A DNA stretch of 64,000 nucleotides, taken from Ruminiclostridium sp. Lineage in GTDB: Bacteria > Bacillota > Clostridia > Oscillospirales > Ruminococcaceae. Where the stretch lies: NCBI GenBank assembly GCA_017942025.1, contig JAGAVH010000035.1, positions 1 through 64,000 on the forward strand. The letters are read 5' to 3'. A program made the position numbers and the translations under genes. This document shows, one piece after another, positions 51,129-60,079 of this stretch; the stretch's first letter is position 1, and each line of letters opens with the position of its first letter. The notes under the pieces were generated by a model. It did not search any database. It saw only the letters and a list, made by a program, of their open reading frames with translations, and had not been told where the DNA came from.

Positions 51129-51986
51129 ATGTTAAAAGAAATATCTTTCGGTAGCTCAAAGGCGGTTATAGACACAAAGGGTGCAGAGCTTAAATCTCTG
51201 GTAATAAAAGACAGAGAAATTATGTGGTGTGCTGATCCTGCATTCTGGGGTAAAAGCTCACCTGTGCTCTTCCCTGCTATCGGCAATGTCAAAAATAACG
51301 AAACTGAGATATACGGCGAAAAAATAAAGCTTACAAAGCACGGCTTTGCAAGAGATAATGAGTTTGAAATCAACAAGGCTGACGAGCAAAACGCGGTATT
51401 TACAAAGGGATTCAAAGCAGAAGAAACGGGCTTTCCCTTTGACTGCAAATTATCTCTTGGTTATACCATTGATGACGACAAGCTTATTATAAATTACACA
51501 GTAGTAAATTGCAGTGACAGAGATATGCCCTTCTGCTTAGGCGCTCATCCAGCTATCGCCTGCGATAATCTTAATAACTGTACTATAGAATTTTCAGAAA
51601 AAGAAACCGCCTCAACTCCCGTTATGAATCTTGATAACAGAATGTTTGAAAGTGGCAACAGAATAGAAAGACTGGTGGCTTCAGATACACTTTCTTTAAA
51701 TTACGATATGTTTGATAACGACGTAGTCTACTTTGACGATATTGTATCAAATAGCGTAACGTTTAAAGAGAACGGAAAGACTCTTGCAAGAATCAGCTGG
51801 GAAGGCTTTACCTCCCTCGGACTCTGGACTCCTGCAGGAAAAAAAGCGGGCTTTCTGTGTATTGAACCCTGGTGCAGTAGCGATGATTACGATAATGATA
51901 ACGGCATCTTCGCTGATAAGAAGGGCATACAGATTGCAAAGCCCGATGAAACCAAAAGCTACACAATGATAATATCAGCAGAATAG
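51129..51986 (+). CDS. Aldose 1-epimerase family protein (LacX-like)
   Basis: The 285-residue protein belongs to the galactose-mutarotase-like superfamily. HGFARDNEFE and FCLGAHPAIAC hold the substrate-binding histidines, and a conserved Glu lies in FLCIEPWCS. It lies in an operon with a GH26 mannanase, so a role in handling released hexoses is plausible. No signal peptide is present, so it acts in the cytoplasm. A hexose-6-phosphate epimerase activity is an alternative in this family. Confidence 0.87.
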   Translation: MLKEISFGSSKAVIDTKGAELKSLVIKDREIMWCADPAFWGKSSPVLFPAIGNVKNNETEIYGEKIKLTKHGFARDNEFEINKADEQNAVFTKGFKAEETGFPFDCKLSLGYTIDDDKLIINYTVVNCSDRDMPFCLGAHPAIACDNLNNCTIEFSEKETASTPVMNLDNRMFESGNRIERLVASDTLSLNYDMFDNDVVYFDDIVSNSVTFKENGKTLARISWEGFTSLGLWTPAGKKAGFLCIEPWCSSDDYDNDNGIFADKKGIQIAKPDETKSYTMIISAE

Positions 51987-51992
51987 TAAATT

Positions 51993-52022
51993 CCCCTTGT
52001 ATTTCTACAAGGGGATTTCTTT
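51993..52022. terminator. Bidirectional terminator behind the epimerase gene
   Basis: CCCCTTGTA (51993-52001) pairs with TACAAGGGG (52006-52014) around TTTC, followed by T-rich sequence. Confidence 0.85.
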
Positions 52023-52455
52023 ATAGCCACATTATATACGCCGTTTTATCATTACTGTTATAGCCTGCATTCTTATAAAACCGATGGGTGCTTTCTTCCT
52101 TTGAGCCGGTAAGGAGCATAATTTTATAACAGCCTTCCTTTATCGCAAGCTCTCTTGCATAGTCAAGGCATTTTGTTGCATAACCCTTGCCCCTGAAAAG
52201 AGGATCAGTCACCACGTTTTCTATAAGAGCGTAAGGTTGTCTGTTATGGGTAAGATTCGATACTATAAGACATACGCAGGAGGAAACTATTTTCCCGTTT
52301 TCCTGTGCGACGATAATATGATGATTCTTATCGTCAAGAATCGTTTGCCATACTGACGTAAGCCTTTCGTCCTTTTCAGGAAAAGGATTGTTATGCAGAT
52401 GGGTATAAAGTTCCATAAGACCATCGAGGTCATTTACTATGATTTCTCTTATCAT
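52021..52455 (-). CDS. GNAT family N-acetyltransferase
   Basis: The product has the GNAT acetyl-CoA motif GKGYATKCLDYA preceded by NVVTDPLFR, and a C-terminal HRFYKNAGY. The length is about 144 residues. The start at 52455 has GGATGA upstream and follows the TPM gene's stop by 1 bp. A Met at 52464 is a weaker alternative. The substrate is unknown. It is the last gene of a three-gene run with the TPM and zinc-ribbon proteins. Confidence 0.85.
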   Translation of the reverse strand: MIREIIVNDLDGLMELYTHLHNNPFPEKDERLTSVWQTILDDKNHHIIVAQENGKIVSSCVCLIVSNLTHNRQPYALIENVVTDPLFRGKGYATKCLDYARELAIKEGCYKIMLLTGSKEESTHRFYKNAGYNSNDKTAYIMWL

Positions 52456-52456
52456 A

Positions 52457-53173
52457 TCAGTCATCCGAGTGTATATATTCGCTTACAAAAACGTCGTTTG
52501 CATAATAGAAAATAGTCTGCGTCTTGTCTACATATTCGCCCATAGACGCCGCTTCAAGGTTACGGTATTTTCTTCTTACAAAGCTTTTGTGTATGCTCAT
52601 AACGATAAGTGCACCGATTATGGGACCTATAAACCATTTTCCGATATTTATAATTACACCGATAGCGTCAGTTGTGTTGTGAACACCCTGGGTAAAATCA
52701 TCCTCGCCGTAAGCGTCGATCATCTGCTGTACGTAATCAAGGAATACCTGTGTGCCTTTTGTGTAGCTATCGCTGAATATCTTCTGAGAAGTAAGAAGCT
52801 CACCGAGTTCGGAAAGTCCTGATTTTTCACCCAATCTCTGTGCGTATTTTCCGAAGGCGGTAACCACTATCTTACCTGAATTCACGTCGTAGATAAGAAC
52901 AAATCCGGTGTCAAACCTGAAATATTGATTATGATAATATTCAGCTTCCTTCTTAAAGGAGCCTTGCGTCAGCTTATCAAGAACAACTATAGCGGTATCC
53001 ACGCCTGTTTCTTCATAATAAGCCTTCATATCTTCATTCATCTGATTTGCCTGTCTTAAATCGACTTCGTTTGTCTTGTCAATAACTCTGTTTGACAAAA
53101 AGCTTGCATAAGCGGTAACAGTCATCAAAGCCGTCATTACAAGGGCGGTAATAATTGAAATAATCTTCTTCAT
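52457..53173 (-). CDS. TPM domain membrane protein
   Basis: The 238-residue protein has an N-terminal signal (about 1-23), then a TPM domain (about 30-170) with VIDKTNEVDLRQANQMNEDMKAYYEETG and GFVLIYDVNSGKIVVTAFGKYAQ, and one membrane helix (about 172-195). A Tyr/Asp-containing cytoplasmic tail follows. TPM domains occur in proteins linked to membrane-protein turnover and phosphatase-like activity; the role here is unknown. GGGAGGTG precedes the start. It lies 14 bp after the zinc-ribbon gene. Confidence 0.82.
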   Translation of the reverse strand: MKKIISIITALVMTALMTVTAYASFLSNRVIDKTNEVDLRQANQMNEDMKAYYEETGVDTAIVVLDKLTQGSFKKEAEYYHNQYFRFDTGFVLIYDVNSGKIVVTAFGKYAQRLGEKSGLSELGELLTSQKIFSDSYTKGTQVFLDYVQQMIDAYGEDDFTQGVHNTTDAIGVIINIGKWFIGPIIGALIVMSIHKSFVRRKYRNLEAASMGEYVDKTQTIFYYANDVFVSEYIHSDD

Positions 53174-53187
53174 ATCAACACCTCCCG

Positions 53188-54255
53188 TTAAGATAACAGA
53201 CTAACGATCATCATACCGATGCCAAAGCCGAACACCGCTCCGAAAATGCTGTAAAAAAGCGAACGCATATTGAGTTTTTTCTTGTCTATCGGGATAGAAC
53301 CTGACACCTTACCTGTCTGACCGTTTACACCGTACTGATATATCTTGCCGTTATAATTGTAGGCAAGAAACCACACTGGTAAAAGAGCATATTTGTAATT
53401 AACGCTTTGTCTTTCAACTATAGCCTGATTTGTACTTGCATAGTTGTATGATGATTTAAGATGTGCTTCGACGGATTTAGGACAATGCTGTCTAGCCCTT
53501 TCCTCCTGCTGAAGCAACGCCTCTTCCGCACCGACGTCATACTTTTCTGCCATAAAGCCTGAAAGGTATGACATAGTAAAATTCTGAAGAGCGTCGTAGT
53601 CATACGGTTGGATAGCGTCAAGCAGCTCGTTATCCATAAGTCTTGCACCATCTGCGGGTACATTATCATAATAAATAACTGCGCCTCTGTCAACACGGTA
53701 TTCCTTGACTCTTGTTCTGCTGCCGCTTAATTTTTCGTGATGCCTGCAGGTAGCAATCACCCTTGTATCAAAGGAGTAATCTCCCAGCCAGAAGGGGACA
53801 TATACGCCCGTTATTTTTTCCAGCACCTTGCCGTTTTTAAAATCATCAGGCAGATATATCTTATCCTTGCAGAATTCAAGGAATATCTGCTCTGCCCTTT
53901 CCTTTGAAATGGAGAAAGGTATGATATAATCAGGCTTGTAGTCACCTGATAATCTTCCTACCAGCGTTACAGGACTATGACAGTAATAGCATTCAAGTGT
54001 TACCGCATTCTTATCGGCAATTATCTCACTGCCACAGCTCGGGCAATTATAAAGAGCTGAATTCTCTTCAAACTCCGTCTGTCTTTCCTGCTTCTCCTTG
54101 TCTGTAAGGTCGATGCTCTCATTTCTTTTATGTGCGCTTATTACCTGCTGAATCGTATAAGTACCGTTACAATACTCACAGGTAAATAATCCCGAGTCGG
54201 CATTGTAGGTTATATCGCCGCCGCAACTGGGACATTTATACTGTACTGCCTGCAT
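53188..54255 (-). CDS. Double zinc-ribbon membrane protein
   Basis: The 355-residue protein begins with two zinc ribbons, YKCPSCGGDI...CEYC (about 8-33) and YNCPSCGSEI...CYYC (about 69-93). A large middle domain with VYVPFWLGDYSFDTRV and a C-terminal membrane helix (about 332-354) follow. The YALLPVWFLAYNYNGKIYQYGVNGQTGKV stretch is typical of bacterial TFIIB-type zinc-ribbon membrane proteins of unknown role. It leads the operon with the TPM and GNAT genes. Confidence 0.82.
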   Translation of the reverse strand: MQAVQYKCPSCGGDITYNADSGLFTCEYCNGTYTIQQVISAHKRNESIDLTDKEKQERQTEFEENSALYNCPSCGSEIIADKNAVTLECYYCHSPVTLVGRLSGDYKPDYIIPFSISKERAEQIFLEFCKDKIYLPDDFKNGKVLEKITGVYVPFWLGDYSFDTRVIATCRHHEKLSGSRTRVKEYRVDRGAVIYYDNVPADGARLMDNELLDAIQPYDYDALQNFTMSYLSGFMAEKYDVGAEEALLQQEERARQHCPKSVEAHLKSSYNYASTNQAIVERQSVNYKYALLPVWFLAYNYNGKIYQYGVNGQTGKVSGSIPIDKKKLNMRSLFYSIFGAVFGFGIGMMIVSLLS

Positions 54256-54314
54256 ATTTCTACCCTTTCAAATTATATTTATATAGCATAATATTGCTTT
54301 TTATCGACAATGTA

Positions 54315-54343
54315 ATTATACCACCTATTTATATTTAAGTCAA
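54315..54343 (-). promoter_or_regulatory. Promoter of the zinc-ribbon/TPM/GNAT operon
   Basis: On the minus strand TTGACT (54338-54343) reads AGTCAA on the plus strand, and TATAAT (54315-54320) lies 17 bp away. Confidence 0.8.
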
Positions 54344-54352
54344 TAAATAAAC

Positions 54353-54393
54353 TGATAAAAGCCGCCTGCTACCCAAAAGGACAGCAAGCGGCT
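54353..54393 (-). terminator. Terminator of the enzyme I-like gene
   Basis: AGCCGCCTGCT (54360-54370) pairs with AGCAAGCGGCT (54383-54393) with one mismatch, and the minus strand continues into TTTTAT. Confidence 0.7.
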
Positions 54394-54403
54394 ATAAGAA
54401 TTT

Positions 54404-55120
54404 TCAGATAAAATTAACCTCTCCGGTGCTTCCGTTTATGGTTGCTTCAGCTCCCACAAAGGAAATACTTCTGTCGGCATCTATTCCGCTGATAAGCGGT
54501 ACTCCGAGAGTTCTTGCAAGTATTGCCGTATGGCTGTACTCGTTGGCATAGCTCAGAACAAAGCCTGCCGCACCGTAAAACATCATATTTGCCGCCTCGC
54601 TCGGAGTCAGGAAGCTGGAGGATATAATGCAATCACGGGCAAAGGTGCTGTAATCCACCTCGTACCCTACCATGTTGCCAAGTACCCTTATTGCAATATC
54701 AATGACGTCCATACATCTTGCGCTCATATATTCGTCATCGATTGCCGCAAACATATCATAAAATTCCTGCGCTGTCTTGTGTATTGCCGCTTCGGCCGAA
54801 TAGCCCTCGGAATGTATAAGCTCGGATACTCTGTCTCCGAATTCCACATCAGCAAGCATACCCAGATGAGCCTCGAAAAGTGCTGCCATACCCGAACCCG
54901 CATAACGCTTTGTTATACGAGCGAGGACTACAAGCTGTTCGCAGGAGAGTGTTACGGCATTTATCCATTTGTCAATTTCCCTTTCGGGAAAGTCCGATCT
55001 TGCAGGCATATTGTCAAAGGTGTATCTTGTGAAATAACAAAGCCTGCCTGTCGCAATTCCGTCAGAAATACCCGTACCCTTAAAGGTAGTGGTAAGATAT
55101 CTGTCCCTTGTCACTAACAT
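54404..55120 (-). CDS. Orphan PTS enzyme I N-terminal domain protein
   Basis: This 238-residue protein covers only the N-terminal half of PTS enzyme I. An N-terminal stretch FKGTGISDGIATGRL is followed by the helical HPr-binding-like region with LFEAHLGMLAD. Then comes the swivelling phosphohistidine domain with His197 in EYSHTAILAR and a final NGSTGEVNF. The C-terminal PEP-binding barrel (TIM barrel) is absent, so it cannot take phosphate from PEP alone. The start at 55120 has GGCGGTGAT upstream; a Met at 55135 is less likely. It is monocistronic. Confidence 0.8.
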   Translation of the reverse strand: MLVTRDRYLTTTFKGTGISDGIATGRLCYFTRYTFDNMPARSDFPEREIDKWINAVTLSCEQLVVLARITKRYAGSGMAALFEAHLGMLADVEFGDRVSELIHSEGYSAEAAIHKTAQEFYDMFAAIDDEYMSARCMDVIDIAIRVLGNMVGYEVDYSTFARDCIISSSFLTPSEAANMMFYGAAGFVLSYANEYSHTAILARTLGVPLISGIDADRSISFVGAEATINGSTGEVNFI

Positions 55121-55162
55121 AAGATCACCGCCCATCTTTTTTGAATATACTTTTACAAATAA

Positions 55163-55191
55163 ATCATACCATAATTTTCATATTTTGTCCA
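55163..55191 (-). promoter_or_regulatory. Promoter of the enzyme I-like gene
   Basis: On the minus strand TGGACA (55186-55191) and TATGAT (55163-55168) are 17 bp apart. Confidence 0.6.
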
Positions 55192-55382
55192 GTTATTTTT
55201 GTTTAAAATAAACAAGTTTGTGCATTATTACGCATTCTTTTTATTTATTTTGTGCAATAGCACAAGATGTTTCAGTAATTTCACAACCTAATGTGATAAA
55301 CATAATAAAAAGCATCAGCGAATTGACGATTTTTTCTGTTTTATCATGTAATAAAATTAGTGCATTTTATGTGCTTTTTTCC
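55192..55382. other. AT-rich intergenic region between divergent operons
   Basis: No gene is visible. A short dyad TTGTTTA-AAA-TAAACAA (55199-55215) next to the enzyme I-like promoter and a small TTGTGC-AATA-GCACAA hairpin (55250-55265) are the only structures noted. Either could be a regulator site. Confidence 0.4.
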
Positions 55383-55411
55383 TTTACATTCTGTTAAAAA
55401 TATAGTATTAT
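55383..55411 (+). promoter_or_regulatory. Promoter of the ABC exporter operon
   Basis: TTTACA (55383-55388) and TATTAT (55406-55411) are 17 bp apart. Confidence 0.5.
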
Positions 55412-55468
55412 AATGAAGTGTGATATTAAAGCTAAATAATTTGACGAGTGAAAGAAAGGACAGAACGA

Positions 55469-57211
55469 ATGAAGGAAATTTTAGCTCAGATAGGAAAATA
55501 CGGAAAAGAATCCCTGCTGGCTCCCTTCTTTACCATTCTTGAAGTTATTATGGAGGTTATACTCCCCTTTGTAATGGCTTTGCTTATCGACGACGGTGTA
55601 AGTAAAGGAGATATCGGAAAGGCTCTAATCTATGGTGGGATAATGCTTGTAGTAGCAGCAATAAGCCTTGTTTCGGGAATGCTTTCAGGTAAATACGCCG
55701 CAAGAGCCTCTACAGGTCTTGCCTGCAATTTAAGAAAAAGTATGTTTAAAAACATACAGCGCTTTTCATTTTCCAACATAGATAAATTCAGTACGGCAGG
55801 CTTAGTTACAAGAATGACAACGGATATAACCAACGTGCAGAATGCATATCAGATGATAGTAAGAATTGCTGTACGTGCTCCCATAATGCTCACCTGCAGT
55901 ATTATAATGTGCTTTATGATAAGTCCCGATATGAGTGTTATATTCCTTATCGCAATGCTTTTTCTTATTATTGCGCTTGGTATAATTATGATATCGGTTA
56001 TGAAGGTTTTCAACGTAGCCTTCAAAAAGTATGACGCTCTTAATGCAAGCGTTCAGGAAAATATTTCAGGTATCAGAGTTGTTAAGTCCTTTGTAAGAGA
56101 GGACTACGAAACAGAAAAGTTCACAAAGGCTTCAGGCGATATCTATAAGATATTCAAGAAGGCTGAGGGCATACTCGTATTCAACTCCCCTGTTATGAAT
56201 CTCGCTGTATACAGCTGTATGCTGACTGTCTGCTGGCTTGGTGCATCCCTTGTTGTAAACGGCTCTATGGAGGTAGGACAGTTAAGCTCTATGTTCTCCT
56301 ACATAATGAGCTCTCTTATGTCCCTTATGATGCTTTCCTTTATCTTTGTAATGCTTACAATGAGCGTTGCAAGTATAAAGAGAATATCCGAGGTTTTAAG
56401 AGAAGAGCCTGATATAAAGAATCCCGAAAACCCCGAAACTATGATGAGGGACGGCTCAATCGAATTTAAAAACGTACATTTCTCTTATCACAAGACAAGT
56501 GAAAAGGAAGTTTTATCAGACATAAATCTGAAGATAAAGTCCGGTGAAACCATCGGCATTATCGGTGGTACGGGCTGTGGTAAAACAAGCCTTATAAACC
56601 TTATCAGCAGACTTTACGACGTAACAGAGGGTACTGTCTATGTAGGTGGTAAGGACGTAAGAGAATACGATCTCGAATTTTTAAGAAATCAGGTTTCTGT
56701 AGTTCTGCAGAAGAACGTACTCTTTTCAGGCACCGTGCTTGACAATCTCCGCTGGGGTTATGAAAACGCCACCGAGGAGGAATGCATTGCCGCTTGTAAG
56801 GCTGCCTGTGCCGACGAATTTATAGAAAATATGCCCCTTAAATATAACACCTTTATTGAAAGAGGCGGCGCAAACGTATCGGGTGGTCAGAAGCAGAGAC
56901 TCTGCATTGCAAGAGCGCTTCTTAAAAACCCTAAAATCCTGATACTGGACGACTCCACAAGTGCGGTGGATACGGCTACCGACGCTAAAATAAAACAGGC
57001 AATGAGAGAGATAATCCCCGGTACGACAAAAATAATCATTGCCCAGAGAATATCCAGCGTTCAGGATGCAGACAGAATTATAGTGCTTGACGACGGTGAA
57101 ATAAACGGCTTTGATACTCATGAAAATCTCCTTAAAAATAACGAGATATACAGCGATATCTACGAATCACAGGTAAAGGGCGGCGGCGACTTTGACCGTC
57201 CCCAGAATTAA
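55469..57211 (+). CDS. Heterodimeric ABC exporter subunit, degenerate site (BmrC/LmrC-like)
   Basis: The 580-residue half-transporter has six membrane segments (about 1-310) and an ATPase domain with Walker A GGTGCGKTS, signature VSGGQKQRL and Walker B ILILDDST. The residue after the Walker B Asp is Asp, not the catalytic Glu, so this subunit supplies the degenerate site of a heterodimer. The start at 55469 has GAAAGGA 8 nt upstream. It lies 12 bp ahead of the partner gene. Multidrug or lipid export is the family's usual role. Confidence 0.93.
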   Translation: MKEILAQIGKYGKESLLAPFFTILEVIMEVILPFVMALLIDDGVSKGDIGKALIYGGIMLVVAAISLVSGMLSGKYAARASTGLACNLRKSMFKNIQRFSFSNIDKFSTAGLVTRMTTDITNVQNAYQMIVRIAVRAPIMLTCSIIMCFMISPDMSVIFLIAMLFLIIALGIIMISVMKVFNVAFKKYDALNASVQENISGIRVVKSFVREDYETEKFTKASGDIYKIFKKAEGILVFNSPVMNLAVYSCMLTVCWLGASLVVNGSMEVGQLSSMFSYIMSSLMSLMMLSFIFVMLTMSVASIKRISEVLREEPDIKNPENPETMMRDGSIEFKNVHFSYHKTSEKEVLSDINLKIKSGETIGIIGGTGCGKTSLINLISRLYDVTEGTVYVGGKDVREYDLEFLRNQVSVVLQKNVLFSGTVLDNLRWGYENATEEECIAACKAACADEFIENMPLKYNTFIERGGANVSGGQKQRLCIARALLKNPKILILDDSTSAVDTATDAKIKQAMREIIPGTTKIIIAQRISSVQDADRIIVLDDGEINGFDTHENLLKNNEIYSDIYESQVKGGGDFDRPQN

Positions 57212-57223
57212 GGAGGTGGAAGT

Positions 57224-59128
57224 ATGAAAATGAATAACAAAAAGAATGCTCCTTCTCCCGATTTCCCTAAGATGGATATGAAGAATCTCGGCAGAATTAT
57301 GGCATATACCTTCAGTCACTACAAATTCAGTTGCATCGTAGTTGTTTTATGTATTATCATTCAGGCTCTGTGCACTATGTACGGAATGGTGTTTATACAG
57401 TCTCTTGTAGATAACTATATCACACCGCTTATCGGTACTCAGAATCCTGATTTTTCAGAGCTGTTAAAAGCAATCATTCAGCTTGCGGTAATATATGTTA
57501 TAGGACTTCTCGCAAACTATGCTCACGGCAGAATAATGGTAAACGTTACCCAGGGTACGTTAAGATGCTTCCGTGACGACTTGTTTAAGAATATGGAAAA
57601 CCTGCCGATAAAGTACTTCGATACCCATCAGCACGGTGATATAATGTCCGTATATACAAACGATATCGATACCTTCAGACAGTTTATCTCCCAGAGCTGC
57701 CCCCAGATAATAAGCTCTACCATCACTATAGTATTTGCCTTTGTAAATATGGTAAGTATGAATATCCCGATGACTCTTATGTCAGTTTCAATGGCGATAG
57801 TAATGCTCTTCGTTTCAAAGACGCTTGGCGGTAAGAGTGGAAAATATTTCGGCAGACAACAGGCGGATCTCGGTAAGGCTAACGGCTATATCGAAGAAAT
57901 GCTTGACGGACAGAAGGTAGTAAAGGTATTCTGTCACGAGGATAAGGCTTGCGAAGAATTCGAAAAGATTAACGAACAGCTCCGCGACAGCGCGGATAAG
58001 GCTAACACCTACGCTAATATAATGATGCCGATAAACGCAAACATAGGTAACATCAGCTATGTATTAGTATCTGTTCTCGGTGCTATCCTTGCCATAAACG
58101 GCTTTGGCGGACTTACCCTTGGTATTATCATCGCCTTTGTAGGACTCAACAAGAACTTCAATATGCCGATAGCTCAGCTCAGCCAGCAGATAGGCTTTAT
58201 CGTAATGGCGTCAGCAGGTGCAGGCAGATTATTTGATCTTATGGACAGTAAGCCCGAAGAGGATGATGGCTATGTTGAAATCGTCAATGCAGTAATCCAT
58301 CCTGACGGCACTATCGAAGAAAGCGAAAAACGTACAGGTCATTGGGCATGGAAGCATCCCCACAAGGCAGAGGGTACCGTTACCTACACAAAGATGGAGG
58401 GCGAAATAGTATTCGACGGAGTAGACTTCGGTTATAACGACGATAAAATGGTACTGCACGATATTGTGCTTTATGCAAAGCCCGGACAGAAGATAGCCTT
58501 TGTAGGCTCTACAGGTGCAGGAAAAACCACTATCACAAATCTTATAAACCGTTTCTATGATATACAGGATGGTAAGATAAGATACGACAACATCAATATC
58601 ACAAAGATAAAGAAGTCAGAGCTCAGAAAATCCCTTGGTATAGTTCTTCAGGAAACACAGCTCTTTACGGGTACGGTTCTTGACAACATCCGCTACGGTA
58701 AGCTTGACGCTACCGATGAGGAATGCATTGCGGCGGCAAAGCTTGCCAATGCTGACGGCTTTATAAGAAGACTTCCCGACGGCTACAACACGATGCTGAC
58801 AGGTAGTGGTAGCAATCTGAGTCAGGGACAAAGACAGCTCTTATCAATAGCAAGAGCGGCGGTTGCCGATCCTCCTGTACTCATCCTTGATGAAGCAACT
58901 TCTTCTATCGATACAAGAACCGAAAAGCTTGTTCAGGCAGGTATGGACGCTCTTATGAAGGGCAGAACTACCTTTGTAATTGCTCACAGACTTTCAACCA
59001 TCCGAAATTCCGATTGCATTATGGTACTTGAAAAGGGCAGAATCATCGAAAGAGGCTCCCACGATGAGCTTATAGAAGCCAAGGGCAAGTATTATCAGCT
59101 TTATACGGGTAATTTTGCGAATGCGTAA
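57224..59128 (+). CDS. Heterodimeric ABC exporter subunit, catalytic (BmrD/LmrD-like)
   Basis: The 634-residue partner has an N-terminal cytoplasmic extension, six membrane segments, an inserted stretch (about 350-390, with WAWKHPHKAEG) before the ATPase domain, Walker A GSTGAGKTT, signature LSQGQRQLL and Walker B VLILDEAT with the catalytic Glu. The insertion is typical of this subunit type. AAGGAGGTGG precedes the ATG. A terminator follows at 59135. No regulator is adjacent; the nearest is the TetR gene 1 kb away. Confidence 0.93.
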   Translation: MKMNNKKNAPSPDFPKMDMKNLGRIMAYTFSHYKFSCIVVVLCIIIQALCTMYGMVFIQSLVDNYITPLIGTQNPDFSELLKAIIQLAVIYVIGLLANYAHGRIMVNVTQGTLRCFRDDLFKNMENLPIKYFDTHQHGDIMSVYTNDIDTFRQFISQSCPQIISSTITIVFAFVNMVSMNIPMTLMSVSMAIVMLFVSKTLGGKSGKYFGRQQADLGKANGYIEEMLDGQKVVKVFCHEDKACEEFEKINEQLRDSADKANTYANIMMPINANIGNISYVLVSVLGAILAINGFGGLTLGIIIAFVGLNKNFNMPIAQLSQQIGFIVMASAGAGRLFDLMDSKPEEDDGYVEIVNAVIHPDGTIEESEKRTGHWAWKHPHKAEGTVTYTKMEGEIVFDGVDFGYNDDKMVLHDIVLYAKPGQKIAFVGSTGAGKTTITNLINRFYDIQDGKIRYDNINITKIKKSELRKSLGIVLQETQLFTGTVLDNIRYGKLDATDEECIAAAKLANADGFIRRLPDGYNTMLTGSGSNLSQGQRQLLSIARAAVADPPVLILDEATSSIDTRTEKLVQAGMDALMKGRTTFVIAHRLSTIRNSDCIMVLEKGRIIERGSHDELIEAKGKYYQLYTGNFANA

Positions 59129-59134
59129 AAAATT

Positions 59135-59170
59135 AAGCTGTAGCGGAGAAATCTGCTACAGCTTTTTCTT
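59135..59170. terminator. Bidirectional terminator behind the ABC exporter
   Basis: AAGCTGTAGC (59135-59144) pairs with GCTACAGCTT (59155-59164), with T residues after it. The next gene converges. Confidence 0.88.
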
Positions 59171-59450
59171 ATATCTTTTCAATTTTATAGCCAAGCGCTA
59201 AAATAGTCTTTATAGACTCCATTGCGGTCACTCTGTCAAATTGCTTTTCGGTTTCAGATAACTCATCATAAGGTACAAGGCAGGGTGTTGTCTTTTTTTC
59301 ATCGTCTCTTTTTTCACCGTAGGTCCACCCGTCAGCTATTCTCCCTTTCGCCCAGTTTTCGTGAACGTTTTCCGCAATCTGCTCGGTAAGCTCGGTTATT
59401 TCCTCGGGTAATTCGATATTACTTGTATCTATAGGCTTTGGAATGTACAT
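59169..59450 (-). CDS. RyR domain-containing protein
   Basis: The 93-residue protein is a single RyR domain, first described in ryanodine receptors. It includes LTEQIAENVHENWAKGRI, DGWTYGEKRDDEKKTTPCLVPYDELSETEKQFDR and a final LALGYKI. In bacteria these small proteins have no established function; nucleotide-derived ligand binding has been suggested for the fold. The start at 59450 has AAAGGAG upstream. It is 16 bp after the flavodoxin gene, likely in one operon. Confidence 0.88.
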   Translation of the reverse strand: MYIPKPIDTSNIELPEEITELTEQIAENVHENWAKGRIADGWTYGEKRDDEKKTTPCLVPYDELSETEKQFDRVTAMESIKTILALGYKIEKI

Positions 59451-59466
59451 ATTTTCTCCTTTCAGA

Positions 59467-59952
59467 TTACGTAAGTAAGCTACAGAATCCATCTATCTTT
59501 CTGTCGTTCTCTTCCTTTGGTCTGTCCTTGGGATCGATAAGATGTAATGTAGCTTCTATCTTGTCAATCTCTATAAGTTTCTTTATTTTTTCTATAGCTT
59601 TGTCTGCTCCCCCACCACTGGATGAAGTAAATACGGATATTTGTTTATCCTTTATAAGCTCTTTATTATCAGCAAGAAACGTCTTTAACGGTGGTGCAAA
59701 AGTCCCTGCCCATATAGGAGTGCCGAATATTATTCTGTCATATTTCTCTGCATCAAAAGTATAAGGGAGAAGTGCAGGAGCATCACCCATAACGGCGCTT
59801 TTACCGCCCCAGAAAAATTTTTTGAAGCCCTTGTCGGGATAGGCTTTTTCCGGCTCTATGCGGATAATATCCGCATTAAGTACGGGTGCAATTTTCTGTG
59901 CGACATAATCCGTATTGCCAAGCATGGAGTAATAAACGATTGCTGTTTTCAT
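59467..59952 (-). CDS. Flavodoxin
   Basis: The 161-residue protein starts MKTAIVYYSMLGNTDYVAQ, the FMN phosphate loop of flavodoxins, and has IIFGTPIWAGTFAPPLKTF and VFTSSSGGGADKAI for the isoalloxazine contacts. It is a cytoplasmic electron carrier or NADPH-linked reductase partner. The start at 59952 follows GGGGAAAGAAG. It leads an operon with the RyR gene and diverges from a TetR gene, which may regulate it. Confidence 0.9.
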   Translation of the reverse strand: MKTAIVYYSMLGNTDYVAQKIAPVLNADIIRIEPEKAYPDKGFKKFFWGGKSAVMGDAPALLPYTFDAEKYDRIIFGTPIWAGTFAPPLKTFLADNKELIKDKQISVFTSSSGGGADKAIEKIKKLIEIDKIEATLHLIDPKDRPKEENDRKIDGFCSLLT

Positions 59953-59997
59953 AAGCTTCTTTCCCCTTTTCACATTTTATAATTATATCTGTATATT

Positions 59998-60027
59998 ATT
60001 ATACCACTCCCGATGTATTATTGTCAA
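59998..60027 (-). promoter_or_regulatory. Flavodoxin promoter
   Basis: On the minus strand TTGACA (60022-60027) and TATAAT (59998-60003) are 18 bp apart. Confidence 0.8.
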
Positions 60028-60041
60028 ATTTACAAAAATTA

Positions 60042-60070
60042 TTGACAATATAAACAGCCTGTGCTATAAT
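60042..60070 (+). promoter_or_regulatory. tetR-family gene promoter
   Basis: A perfect TTGACA (60042-60047) and TATAAT (60065-60070) are 17 bp apart. Confidence 0.9.
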
Positions 60071-60079
60071 ATAACAAAT

